Made by a program: the position numbers and the translations under genes. Under the pieces are notes generated by a model. It worked only from the letters and a program-made list of their open reading frames with translations, had not been told where the DNA came from and did not search any database. A DNA stretch of 60,127 nt, taken from positions 1-60,127 of the forward strand of contig JAFLTR010000008.1 of NCBI GenBank assembly GCA_022509205.1, in the 5' to 3' direction. Below are positions 8,369 through 14,874 of the stretch, in pieces (the stretch's first letter is position 1; each line of letters begins with the position of its first letter). This DNA comes from Muribaculaceae bacterium. GTDB lineage: Bacteria; Bacteroidota; Bacteroidia; Bacteroidales; Muribaculaceae.

Positions 8369-10284
8369 AAAGGATATTTTTATATCTCGCTATAACTCTA
8401 TCTGCACCTTTGGCCGGAGCCACAAGTCTGGATGTTAAAACCGGAAATGTCATATACAGATATGCCGCCAATAATGTAGGAGTGGTGGATTTCTCCGGTG
8501 GGGAATCCCTTACAATTAGAGCAACCACTTATAAGATAGAGGATATAGGGTCTATCAAGGTCGTTGAGGAGGATATTGATGATAACACAGTTGAAGTAGT
8601 ATATTCCGGACCTATAGCTACTGTTATAGTTGCCGGAAACTTAGCCGAATATATAGATGCTGAGATTTCAGGTGCAAACGTGATAATTAATCAAAGCACT
8701 GAAGTTTCCGACAATACCTGTGGAGAAATCACTTATATTTTGAGCGGTGAGTCTTCCGACGGCAGTTTCACGCAGATTGGATCGTATAAATCCACAATTG
8801 AGCTCAATGGATTGACCCTGACATCCTTATCCGGAGCAGCCATTGATATTCAGAACAGCAAACGTGTGAAACTATCCTCTAAGATCAATACTGTCAACAC
8901 CTTGGCCGATGCGACTTCCGGGTCACAAAAAGCTGCTGTTTATTGTAAGGGACATCTTGAAATGCAGGGGAAAGGCACCCTAAATGTCACCGGTAATACA
9001 GCTCATGCCATAAGCGCCAAAGAATATATAGAATTTAAGAATTGCAGTGTCAACATCCTCGGATCAGTGAAAGACGGCATAAATTGCAATCAATATTTTA
9101 CAATGACGAGTGGAAACCTGGTAATTTCTAATCCTGGAGATGATGGGATTCAAGTGTCTTATAAGGATGATGTTGACAGGGAGACTGAAGACACCGGCAC
9201 ATTTACACTTGAAGACGGCTCTATCACAATAGATAAAATCACGGCAGCATCTGCAAAGGGTATCAAGACAGACAATGATGTAATTATCAAGGGAGGCCGA
9301 ATCACTGCTTCAACCTCGGCACCGGGTTCTTGGGACAGCTCCAAACTTAAAACTAAAGCGTCAGCTTGCATAGGGGCTGACGGGAATGTAGAGATTTCCG
9401 GTGGAAGTCTGAATCTTTCCGCATCGGGAGGTGGTGGCAAAGGCATCACTTGCGACGGAAACTTTATTTATGATCAAGGCACTCTGACCATAACCACTTC
9501 GGGGGGAGTATTGGCTTATGTAAATAATTCTCTTAATCAAAACTACACCGGCAACACCGACCGTTTGAACAGCGATTATAAATCCTCTCCAAAGGGGATT
9601 AAGGCTGATGGAGATGTGAAAATTTCGGGAGGAGAAATTTCTATTGTAACATCCGGCAACGGTGGCGAAGGCATTGAAAGCAAGGCGGTTGTCACCATTG
9701 ATGGAGGTAATATCAAAGTGAGGGCTAAGGATGATGCCATCAACTCTTCAAGCACAATGTATATCAATGACGGTATTATAGATGTTATTTCAACCGGAAA
9801 CGACGGTCTTGACTCTAATGGTGATATGTGGATTGCAGGAGGTCTCGTGATGGCTTTTGGAGGCTCCTCACCTGAATGTGGTATTGATGTAAATGAAGAG
9901 GAAAGATATCAGCTCTATTTCACTGGAGGATATATATTAGGTGCCGGAGGTGGGAATTCCACCCCTTCCGATTCCTCAAAATCAACCCAGGCATTCGTCA
10001 CTCCAAGTGTTTCGCTCAGTGCAGGTTCACAAGTGACAATAAGTGGAGGCAGCGTGGATTATACTTTCAATTTGCCTTCTGATCTCACATCTGTAAATCT
10101 TGGTGGTAGCGGGCAGCCCGGAAGACCGGGAGGAATGGGCTCGGGCAACTCTTCTTCACTTCTTATAAGTGTTCCGGGATTGGTTAGCGGGTCATCCTAC
10201 ACAGTTAAAAGTGGCAGCACAACTGTCAGTGCAACTGCCAAAACAGCAGATTCAAGTAGTGGAGGGCGCCCCGGTGGAAGATAA
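8365..10284 (+). CDS. Cthe_2159-like beta-helix carbohydrate-binding protein (DUF4353-type)
   Basis: A 639-residue secreted protein. After the signal peptide (MKRIFLYLAITLSAPLAGA) comes an N-terminal beta segment (22-70) similar in pattern to that of the upstream small protein. Residues about 75-560 hold repeated turns such as GDVKISGGEISIV, GGNIKVRAKDDAINS and NDGIIDVISTGNDGLDSNG, as in the right-handed parallel beta-helix of the Cthe_2159 family that binds acidic polysaccharides. The C-terminus is Gly/Ser/Pro-rich (GQPGRPGGMGSG and SSGGRPGGR) and may be flexible or wall-exposed. No catalytic residues can be assigned; binding of uronic-acid glycans is inferred from the family. Confidence 0.75.
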   Translation: MKRIFLYLAITLSAPLAGATSLDVKTGNVIYRYAANNVGVVDFSGGESLTIRATTYKIEDIGSIKVVEEDIDDNTVEVVYSGPIATVIVAGNLAEYIDAEISGANVIINQSTEVSDNTCGEITYILSGESSDGSFTQIGSYKSTIELNGLTLTSLSGAAIDIQNSKRVKLSSKINTVNTLADATSGSQKAAVYCKGHLEMQGKGTLNVTGNTAHAISAKEYIEFKNCSVNILGSVKDGINCNQYFTMTSGNLVISNPGDDGIQVSYKDDVDRETEDTGTFTLEDGSITIDKITAASAKGIKTDNDVIIKGGRITASTSAPGSWDSSKLKTKASACIGADGNVEISGGSLNLSASGGGGKGITCDGNFIYDQGTLTITTSGGVLAYVNNSLNQNYTGNTDRLNSDYKSSPKGIKADGDVKISGGEISIVTSGNGGEGIESKAVVTIDGGNIKVRAKDDAINSSSTMYINDGIIDVISTGNDGLDSNGDMWIAGGLVMAFGGSSPECGIDVNEEERYQLYFTGGYILGAGGGNSTPSDSSKSTQAFVTPSVSLSAGSQVTISGGSVDYTFNLPSDLTSVNLGGSGQPGRPGGMGSGNSSSLLISVPGLVSGSSYTVKSGSTTVSATAKTADSSSGGRPGGR

Positions 10285-10342
10285 TTGGATTTTAATAAGA
10301 ATAAAGGATTAAGAAAAATTTATAAATACCCAAAGAATAGTT

Positions 10343-10540
10343 ATGATTTTAGATTTTATCGGTGGACTTGGTTTTCAAGAAATTCTTTTGATTGCTTTGG
10401 TTGTATTACTTTTCTTCGGTGGCAAAAAGATACCTGAAATGATGAAAGGTCTGGGGAAAGGTGTTAAAGCTTTCAAGGATGGAATGAAAGAACCTGAAAA
10501 CGACGTAAAGGTAGAAGCCACCGAAGAAACCAAGGAATGA
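10343..10540 (+). CDS. tatA: Twin-arginine translocase subunit TatA
   Basis: A 65-residue protein with the TatA layout: a short N-terminal transmembrane helix ([19 protein letters not shown], 12-30), the FGG hinge, an amphipathic helix ([17 protein letters not shown]) and an acidic tail. It forms the pore-like assembly of the Tat system, which exports folded proteins. It overlaps tatC by the ATGA sequence at 10537-10540. No tatB is present, as in minimal TatA-TatC systems. Confidence 0.9.
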   Translation: MILDFIGGLGFQEILLIALVVLLFFGGKKIPEMMKGLGKGVKAFKDGMKEPENDVKVEATEETKE

Positions 10541-11352
10541 CACAAACAGGAGAAACCGGGACCTTCTGGGATCATCTTGATGAATTGCGAGACGTGCTGC
10601 TTAAGATTTCACTTGTTGCGATATTATGCGGCATAGTTGCATTTGTGTTTAAAGATTTCCTTTTCACAATAGTTTTTGCCCCAAAATATGACTCTTTCAT
10701 CACATACAAATGGCTGGCAAATATAGGGTCAATCTTTTCCGAGTTTCCAATTGAAAATTTCGATGTAAAAATTATAAACACCGGATTGGCACAACAGTTC
10801 GTTGTTCACATGAAGACTGCTCTCTGTTTCGGAGTGCTTTGTGCATCGCCTTACATTCTATATCAGCTTTTCCGTTTTGTTTCGCCTGCTTTATATGAAA
10901 ATGAACGGCAATACGCGCTTCAAGTCGTGGGAAGCGGTTATATTATGTTCATGATAGGAGTTCTGGTCGGATATATGCTGATTTTTCCCCTAACCTTTAG
11001 ATTCCTTGGAACATACCAGGTTTCAACAGAAGTGGTAAATATGATCTCTCTCGATTCCTATATGTCTACTTTGGTGCTGATTTGTATGGCTCTGGGAATT
11101 GTATTCGAGCTCCCGGTGATTTGTTGGCTTTTAGGGAAGTTGGGAGTTCTCAGTTCAGCTTTCATGAAAAAATATAGGAAACATTCTCTTGTAGTCATTC
11201 TAATAATCGCAGCCGTTATCACTCCGACAAGTGATGCATTTACACTATTGGCTGTCTCCTTTCCCATGTATCTCCTTTATGAGATAAGCATAGTCATAGT
11301 GTCATTGACAGAAAAATCAAGAATAAGAAGATCCCGACTTATTACGGCCTAA
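10537..11352 (+). CDS. tatC: Twin-arginine translocase subunit TatC
   Basis: A 271-residue inner membrane protein with six hydrophobic segments. It begins [20 protein letters not shown], the conserved TatC N-terminus, and has the loop [13 protein letters not shown] after the second helix, another TatC hallmark, and the late block [19 protein letters not shown]. TatC recognises the twin-arginine signal and recruits TatA. The gene ends 4 bases inside the convergent small membrane protein gene. Confidence 0.93.
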   Translation: MTQTGETGTFWDHLDELRDVLLKISLVAILCGIVAFVFKDFLFTIVFAPKYDSFITYKWLANIGSIFSEFPIENFDVKIINTGLAQQFVVHMKTALCFGVLCASPYILYQLFRFVSPALYENERQYALQVVGSGYIMFMIGVLVGYMLIFPLTFRFLGTYQVSTEVVNMISLDSYMSTLVLICMALGIVFELPVICWLLGKLGVLSSAFMKKYRKHSLVVILIIAAVITPTSDAFTLLAVSFPMYLLYEISIVIVSLTEKSRIRRSRLITA

Positions 11353-11633
11353 TCGCTTACCCTCCTGACAAAAAATAACTTCAGTTTCTTAATCCCCTCT
11401 ACCCCAATAATCAATAATCCGGTATATTGTAAAGTCTTTGCAATACCAAATAAAATAATCCATAACACCCCTTTTAAAGTATAGCTTATATCAAGAGACA
11501 TCTGCAAGAATGAGATAATATAAAAAGGGACACAAAGACTAAGGATTAACAAGCCCGTTTTAAACGAAAGCCTTTTCAATTTTATAGCAATACGTTCCTT
11601 TAGAGTGCGGAAATATACTTTCAAAGATTGCAT
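11349..11633 (-). CDS. Small membrane protein, transporter-suffix-domain-like
   Basis: A 94-residue protein with two transmembrane helices (about residues 22-45 and 55-78). It has a conserved-looking start KRLSFKTGLLILSL and end GLLIIGVEGIKKLKLFF. This resembles the 'transporter suffix domain' proteins found in many bacteria, with basic residues after the last helix; their role is unknown. The ATG at 11633 is preferred over an upstream GTG at 11672, since it gives the usual length. It is convergent with tatC and lies just before the first prophage relic, so it marks the left boundary of the accessory region. Confidence 0.5.
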   Translation of the reverse strand: MQSLKVYFRTLKERIAIKLKRLSFKTGLLILSLCVPFYIISFLQMSLDISYTLKGVLWIILFGIAKTLQYTGLLIIGVEGIKKLKLFFVRRVSD

Positions 11634-11711
11634 GTATCTGCTGATTTTGAATGCAATATAGCAAAAAATCACAAAACAGGCAATACATAAATTCCTTTCT
11701 TATTTGAAGGA

Positions 11712-11905
11712 ATGGAGAATGGGAACGGATGAGGTTTCATGTAGTGCTGACGATACAGCCTCATTGCAAAAAGAAGCTTATTCCGGCAAATATCCTCCCT
11801 TTCCCGTTGGACGGTGGGAAGAATCGGAAGAATTATCGGGAGCCGGAGCTGACGAAGGAGCAGAGCAAGAAGAGGCTTGAGACGTTGATGAAGAAGCAGG
11901 CTTAG
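11712..11905 (+). pseudogene. 3' fragment of a phage tail assembly chaperone gene (copy A)
   Basis: Open on the plus strand from just after a TGA at 11705 to a TAG at 11903-11905. It encodes GEWERMRFHVVLTIQPHCKK and onward, about 83-85% identical to the chaperone extension at 14046-14237. The region coding for the N-terminal part is missing; the homology begins abruptly near 11712. It is a remnant with no start codon. Its last 128 bases are antisense to the C-terminus of the minus-strand membrane protein gene at 11778-12095. Confidence 0.65.
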
Positions 11906-12095
11906 CCTCCGGCTTCTCCTTTACGATCTCAACAGTGATTTCTTCAGGGATATTATCCAAATTCGGAGGATTAAAAAAATCATCAATCCCATCGCAGACA
12001 ACCATTCCAATATAGAAACAAAGTGCACAGAACAGCAACAGTACGATTACTATTACTGTATCATAAGCGTGCCATGTATTTATAATAGCTAACAT
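11778..12095 (-). CDS. Putative one-TM protein antisense to phage relic (paralog A)
   Basis: A 105-residue ORF. It has a short N-terminus (MLAIINTWHAYDT), one transmembrane helix (about 15-35), then CDGIDD, DNIPEEITVEIVKEKPEAKP, and a Ser/Pro/Ala-rich tail that ends RPTGKGGYLPE. The paralog at 14110-14436 shares W..AY/ETY, the TM helix, CDGI-D, DN-P, EI-KEKPEAKP and the tail (41 of 44 tail residues). The ATG at 12095 aligns with the paralog's start, and an upstream TTG is not needed. Its tail overlaps the chaperone relic in antisense. No known family is recognised. That it is a real gene is inferred from conservation of the frame where the DNA has diverged. Confidence 0.45.
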   Translation of the reverse strand: MLAIINTWHAYDTVIVIVLLLFCALCFYIGMVVCDGIDDFFNPPNLDNIPEEITVEIVKEKPEAKPASSSTSQASSCSAPSSAPAPDNSSDSSHRPTGKGGYLPE

Positions 12096-12147
12096 TAAAA
12101 ATGGCGTTTTTAGTAAATACAATAGAAACAGTCAAAAGGTTCAAGAT

Positions 12148-12209
12148 AAGGCATCTAATAATAAAGCAATTCGGTTCACTATAAAGACAGTGACAGAGGG
12201 TGGAGAAAA
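12148..12209 (+). pseudogene. 5' fragment of a phage tape measure-like gene (copy A)
   Basis: The plus strand codes ASNNKAIRFTIKTVTEGGEK, closely matching MASSNKTIRFTIKTVTEGGQ at 14486 in the second copy. The position of the start codon is AAG instead of ATG. After about 20 codons the match ends and the frame changes. In phage order a tape measure gene follows the tail chaperone, which is the order here. Confidence 0.5.
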
Positions 12210-12640
12210 GATCCTATTATTAATTGCAAGAAGGAACTCAAGGCATTTGAAAGGATAATTTGGCGAGATAATAGTGAAGATTTATGGGATTGAGACCTTT
12301 ATTCCTATTATAATGAAGAAAAGAAATCTCACGTCACTTTAAATCATGTTCTAACAGATACTCAAATTCTACCCTACGAAGACAAGGAGCATCTTGTATG
12401 CACAACCAATGAGGCTGCCTATATGCTCCCAGGAGATGTTGAAGAAAGGAAAGCATTTATTGGCGAGATTATATACTATGGAGCTGAAAAGGTAAAAATT
12501 CTTAATGTACCAGAATTTAGGCCTTCTAATCCAGTTGCTTTCTATATAATTAAAGATAGTAAAGGAAATGAATTTGAAGAATTCCTCGACCAATTTGATT
12601 TAAGCCTTCTCCTAATATCCTGTTGCATATTTTACCACAA
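12210..12640 (+). pseudogene. Degenerate coding stretch of unknown function
   Basis: One plus-strand frame reads as plausible protein over about 140 codons (for example ELKAFERIIWRDNSEDLWD, a TGA at 12291-12293, then DLYSYYNEEKKSHVTLNHVL and VEERKAFIGEIIYYGAEKVK). It is acidic and soluble in character, with no motif I know. The start was lost at the junction with the tape measure fragment, and the 3' end runs into the antitoxin gene. I see no evidence that the ATG at 12423 is used. Confidence 0.35.
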
Positions 12641-12946
12641 AGAGAGAGATACTTTCCCGAAAGCTAAATTAGCCGGAATATTCATAGCCTTAAATGCTCT
12701 CGCTATGGTCGAGAAGTTAAGATTTTTCCCGCTCTCTATCTTTGAGATTTGAGATCTCCGGACTCCCATCAACTCGCCTAATTGCTCTTGGGTCAGATTC
12801 TTTTCTTTCCGTGCCTGTTTGATAGCCTCTCCAATATGGTAGGCATGTAGCTCCTCTTGTAGTTCCTTTTCGTACTTATCCCTTTCAGGAGTCCCTATTT
12901 TCCCTATTATCTCGTCTTGTACCTCCTCAAAGGTGTATAATTTCAT
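12632..12946 (-). CDS. higA: XRE-family antitoxin, HigA-like
   Basis: A 104-residue DNA-binding protein. It has an N-terminal helical segment (MKLYTFEEVQDEIIGKIG), then a helix-turn-helix domain of the XRE/Cro type (about 43-98: EAIKQARKEKNLTQEQLGEL, VRRSQISKIESGK, STIARAFKAM). This matches the antitoxin of HigB/HigA-type modules of Bacteroidales, which neutralises the toxin and represses the operon. The ATG at 12946 has a good ribosome binding site (AGGAG, 5 bases upstream) and is preferred over ATG at 12964, which overlaps the toxin stop. It is intact although its toxin gene is broken. Confidence 0.75.
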   Translation of the reverse strand: MKLYTFEEVQDEIIGKIGTPERDKYEKELQEELHAYHIGEAIKQARKEKNLTQEQLGELMGVRRSQISKIESGKNLNFSTIARAFKAMNIPANLAFGKVSLSLW

Positions 12947-12965
12947 ATCTCCTATTTGTTCCATA

Positions 12966-13313
12966 TCATTTACTATTTTTAGCCTCAAAATATTTTTTAC
13001 GAATTTCCTCCGCTTTAGTTATCTCTTTGGTAGGTGTTTTCTGTGTTTTCTTTATTATTCCGTGAGTGGCTACTACTAAAGTCTCGCTCTCTGTATCCCA
13101 AAAGGAAAAGAGCCTATAGGCTACCTCTTGAAATAAAGTCCTAAACTCCCATATATCGGAGTTCTCTAATTTTTTGAATAGATCGATACTCATTACTCCT
13201 CACTGTTCTTTCCTTATGTTATAAGCTATCTTACTCCTTACAGGGAAAGGGAGAGCCTTTAGAAATTCCTTAGCCTCCTCCAATACTACTAACTGAAATC
13301 TTTGGGTCTGCAT
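12966..13313 (-). pseudogene. higB: HigB/RelE-type toxin broken by an in-frame TGA
   Basis: From ATG 13313 the frame encodes MQTQRFQLVVLEEAKEFLKA and further to ...YNIRKEQ (37 codons), then TGA (13202-13200), then in the same frame GVMSIDLFKKLENSDIWEFR, ...VAYRLFSFWDTE and THGIIKKTQKTPTKEI (78 codons with the stop). Together these give a full-length (about 115 residue) phage-derived Gp49/HigB-like toxin, an mRNA interferase acting on translating ribosomes. A single base change from GGA to TGA would explain the break. Reinitiation at ATG 13193 could yield only the C-terminal 75 residues. Confidence 0.75.
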
Positions 13314-13331
13314 ATCTTTCTAATTATAACA

Positions 13332-13339
13332 CAAAATTA
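13332..13339 (-). promoter_or_regulatory. -7 element of the toxin-antitoxin operon
   Basis: On the minus strand TAATTTTG fits TAnnTTTG and lies 18 bases upstream of the toxin ATG. A clear TTTG at the -33 distance is absent. It would be the natural target of autorepression by the antitoxin. Confidence 0.35.
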
Positions 13340-13411
13340 ATAAAATAGTTCCATATAAGGAAACATTTAGAAAAATTAATCTTACTATTTTCAACTACTT
13401 TTATCTCCCTC

Positions 13412-13582
13412 GTGGAAAACAACCGGGCCCAGGATGATGCCACCTACAACGGTAACCTGAGCAACGACGGAGAACCAGAAGTATATCCGGGCAAAGCATC
13501 GGGACAGGCAACAAGCCTGTCAACAAAGAAATCCGGGCAACCGGTCAGTGTAGCAACAAAGGAATCCGGCTCGGCTAAATGA
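13412..13582 (+). pseudogene. C-terminal fragment of a phage tail (tube-like) protein
   Basis: The plus strand codes VENNRAQDDATYNGNLSNDG, then EPEVYPGKASGQATSLSTKK and a Lys/Ser/Gly-rich end, stop TGA 13580-13582. The frame stays open upstream to about 13364 but that part has low-complexity coding and no match. The position directly before a terminator and the tail chaperone gene, together with the sequence style, suggests the end of a major tail protein. This identity is inference from order. Confidence 0.4.
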
Positions 13583-13597
13583 GCCGGATTTTTTCTT
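13563..13597 (+). terminator. Rho-independent terminator of the tail protein relic
   Basis: AATCCGGCTC (13563-13572) pairs with GAGCCGGATT (13581-13590) over 10 bases with an 8-base loop, followed by TTTTCTT. In phage tail modules strong terminators often lie between the highly expressed tail tube gene and the chaperone gene. Confidence 0.75.
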
Positions 13598-13889
13598 AAA
13601 AAAGAAATACTATGAATCAATCGAAATTTTATGTAGAGATAGAGAGTGTGGAATATCCCGCAGAATCCTCCTTAGGGGCGAGGCTCCTTTTCAAGAAAGA
13701 GACGGGAAAGGAAGTTAGAGAGATTTCGGGTCTGTCGGATTCAATAATCTGGCTGTGGTGGTGCGTGAAGTCGGCATCTGCCAGGAGCAAGAACCCTATG
13801 GAACTTGACTGTCAGGAATTCGCTGACAGCTGCACCATGGAGGTGCTCGATGAATGGAGCAGGGTGCAGAATCAGGAAGCCGCGGAGTC

Positions 13890-13896
13890 AAAAAAA
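13890..13896 (+). other. Slippery heptamer A-AAA-AAA
   Basis: Seven A residues are set as third base of TCA plus two AAA codons, the X-XXY-YYZ phase needed for a -1 ribosomal frameshift. A small stem (CGAAC 13921-13925 region with GTTCG 13932-13936) lies about 25 bases downstream. Confidence 0.55.
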
Positions 13897-14043
13897 GACT
13901 CCGAAGGGGATCCGGATCTACGAACTCTTAGGGTTCGGGATGGGAGTGGTGGGACTCGGCTAATGATGATTTCTGCCGGCTCACCATAGAAGAATTCTCC
14001 GCGATCTGCAAGTCGTGGCATGAAGCCGAGGAAGAGAGACAGA

Positions 14044-14237
14044 AGGGAGAATGGGAACGGATGAGGCTTCATGCAATGCTGACGATACAGCCACCTTGCA
14101 AGAAGAAACTTATTCCGGCAAATATCCTCCCTTTCCCGTTGGACGTTGGGGAGAATCCGAAGAATTATCGGGAGCCGGAGCTGACGAAGGAGCAGAACAA
14201 GAAGAGGCTTGAGATACTGATGAAGAAGCAGGCTTAG
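14044..14237. repeat. Repeat copy B of 11712-11905
   Basis: About 190 bases are some 93% identical to 11712-11905 (for example GGAGAATGGGAACGGATGAG in both). The similarity continues more weakly to about 14300, and reappears at the tape measure start (14486 and 12148). The spacing between the chaperone stop and the tape measure start is nearly equal in the two copies (242 and 248 bases). Confidence 0.8.
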
Positions 14238-14436
14238 CCTCCGGCTTCTCCTTCAAGATCTCGAAAGTGGTCTCGGAAGGAAGATTATCTATTGGAGACT
14301 CTGTCCAATCATCGACAGCATCTTCAATTCCATCACAAAATCTCCAGGTCCATATCCCGCAAATAATAACAGTGCCAATTATTAGCGCTATTATAAGGTA
14401 TGTTTCAGCATCCCATATCACTTTCCCGAGTATCAT
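14110..14436 (-). CDS. Putative one-TM protein antisense to phage relic (paralog B)
   Basis: A 108-residue ORF starting MILGKVIWDAETYLIIALII. It has one transmembrane helix (about 13-33), CDGIEDAVDDW, DNLPSETTFEILKEKPEAKP and a Ser/Pro/Ala-rich tail ending RPTGKGGYLPE. It is a clear paralog of 11778-12095. The N-terminal half has diverged in DNA, yet hydrophobicity and the CDGI-D motif persist, which favours real coding on this strand. The C-terminal 43 residues are antisense to the chaperone extension. An upstream in-frame extension to 14532 is less likely, since the paralog lacks it. The topology (short N-out or N-in, long soluble tail) cannot be fixed. Function unknown; a phage-encoded membrane protein is inference. 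Confidence 0.45.
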   Translation of the reverse strand: MILGKVIWDAETYLIIALIIGTVIICGIWTWRFCDGIEDAVDDWTESPIDNLPSETTFEILKEKPEAKPASSSVSQASSCSAPSSAPAPDNSSDSPQRPTGKGGYLPE

Positions 14437-14485
14437 AATTATCTTTTTTCTAATTATAACAGTTGAAACTAAATAGAAGATTAAT

Positions 14486-14641
14486 ATGGCATCTTCAAAT
14501 AAAACTATAAGGTTCACAATTAAGACTGTCACAGAAGGAGGGCAAGAAATTCAAACTCTCGGAGTAGATGTAAAAGATCTGGCTGAAATTAGGCTATTAA
14601 AAGTGCGAATAAGTCCCCTTAAAACAAAGATAAGAGGCTGA
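14486..14641 (+). pseudogene. 5' fragment of a phage tape measure-like gene (copy B)
   Basis: Begins with ATG and codes MASSNKTIRFTIKTVTEGGQ EIQTLGVDVKDLAEI in style of a tape measure N-terminus, then diverges and stops at TGA 14639-14641 (51 codons). The final 16 codons run into the tRNA terminator hairpin, so the gene was cut here, next to the tRNA. Identity as tape measure rests on its position after the chaperone and the N-terminal style. Confidence 0.5.
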
Positions 14642-14656
14642 TTTCAAGCCTCTTAT
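14621..14656 (-). terminator. Terminator of tRNA-Pro
   Basis: A perfect 10-base stem (ATAAGAGGCT 14630-14639 with AGCCTCTTAT 14647-14656, 7-base loop) lies just after the tRNA 3' end, followed on the minus strand by CTTTGTTTT. Confidence 0.7.
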
Positions 14657-14662
14657 TCTTAG

Positions 14663-14737
14663 TCGGGGTGAAAGGATTCGAACCTTCGACCCCCTGCTCC
14701 CAAAGCAGGTGCGCTAACCGGACTGCGCTACACCCCG
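14663..14737 (-). tRNA. tRNA-Pro (anticodon TGG)
   Basis: The minus strand folds into a full cloverleaf: acceptor CGGGGTG/CACCCCG, D-stem GCGC/GCGC, anticodon stem CCTGC/GCAGG with loop TTTGGGA (anticodon TGG), T-arm with TTCGAAT and discriminator A. Total 75 bases; CCA is not encoded. Its 3' end faces the phage relics, the usual geometry for integration at a tRNA 3' end. Confidence 0.95.
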
Positions 14738-14874
14738 CGCTCTTTTAGCAGTGCAAAATTACTTATTTTTCGTTTATAAGCAAAATCTTTTTTTAATTTT
14801 CAAATAATATAGACTCTATGTTATATTCCTTTTCCTTGTTACATTTTTATAAATAAAATTATTGTAAGTTTTCG

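Larger units (their letters stand above)
13612..14237 (+). pseudogene. Tail assembly chaperone (gpG/gpGT-like) relic with -1 frame extension (copy B)
   Basis: The first frame (ATG 13612, open to 13989) begins MNQSKFYVEIESVEYPAESS and contains SDSIIWLWWCVKSASARSKN, the pattern of a siphophage tail chaperone N-domain. The extension lies in the -1 frame: GWEWWDSANDDFCRLTIEEF (from about 13938), then WERMRLHAMLTIQPPCKKK and LILPF-type continuation, ending TAG 14235-14237. Tail chaperones are made as a short and a frameshifted long form that load the tape measure. An A-AAA-AAA heptamer at 13890-13896 is in slip phase, but the -1 frame has a TAG at 13929-13931, so the long form cannot now be made by a single slip. 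A tape measure fragment follows. Confidence 0.65.

Noticed and set aside
11340..11720. A second copy of the tRNA-Pro 3' end as left attachment site
   Set aside because: I searched this part by eye for the T-arm and acceptor sequence and saw no copy of useful length.
12423..12752. Plus-strand ORF of 109 residues as an intact gene
   Set aside because: It starts inside a longer degenerate frame and its 3' part is antisense to the clear antitoxin gene.
13954..13989. Slippery site near the end of the first chaperone frame
   Set aside because: No X-XXY-YYZ heptamer exists between the TAG at 13929 and the first-frame stop; only 13890-13896 fits.
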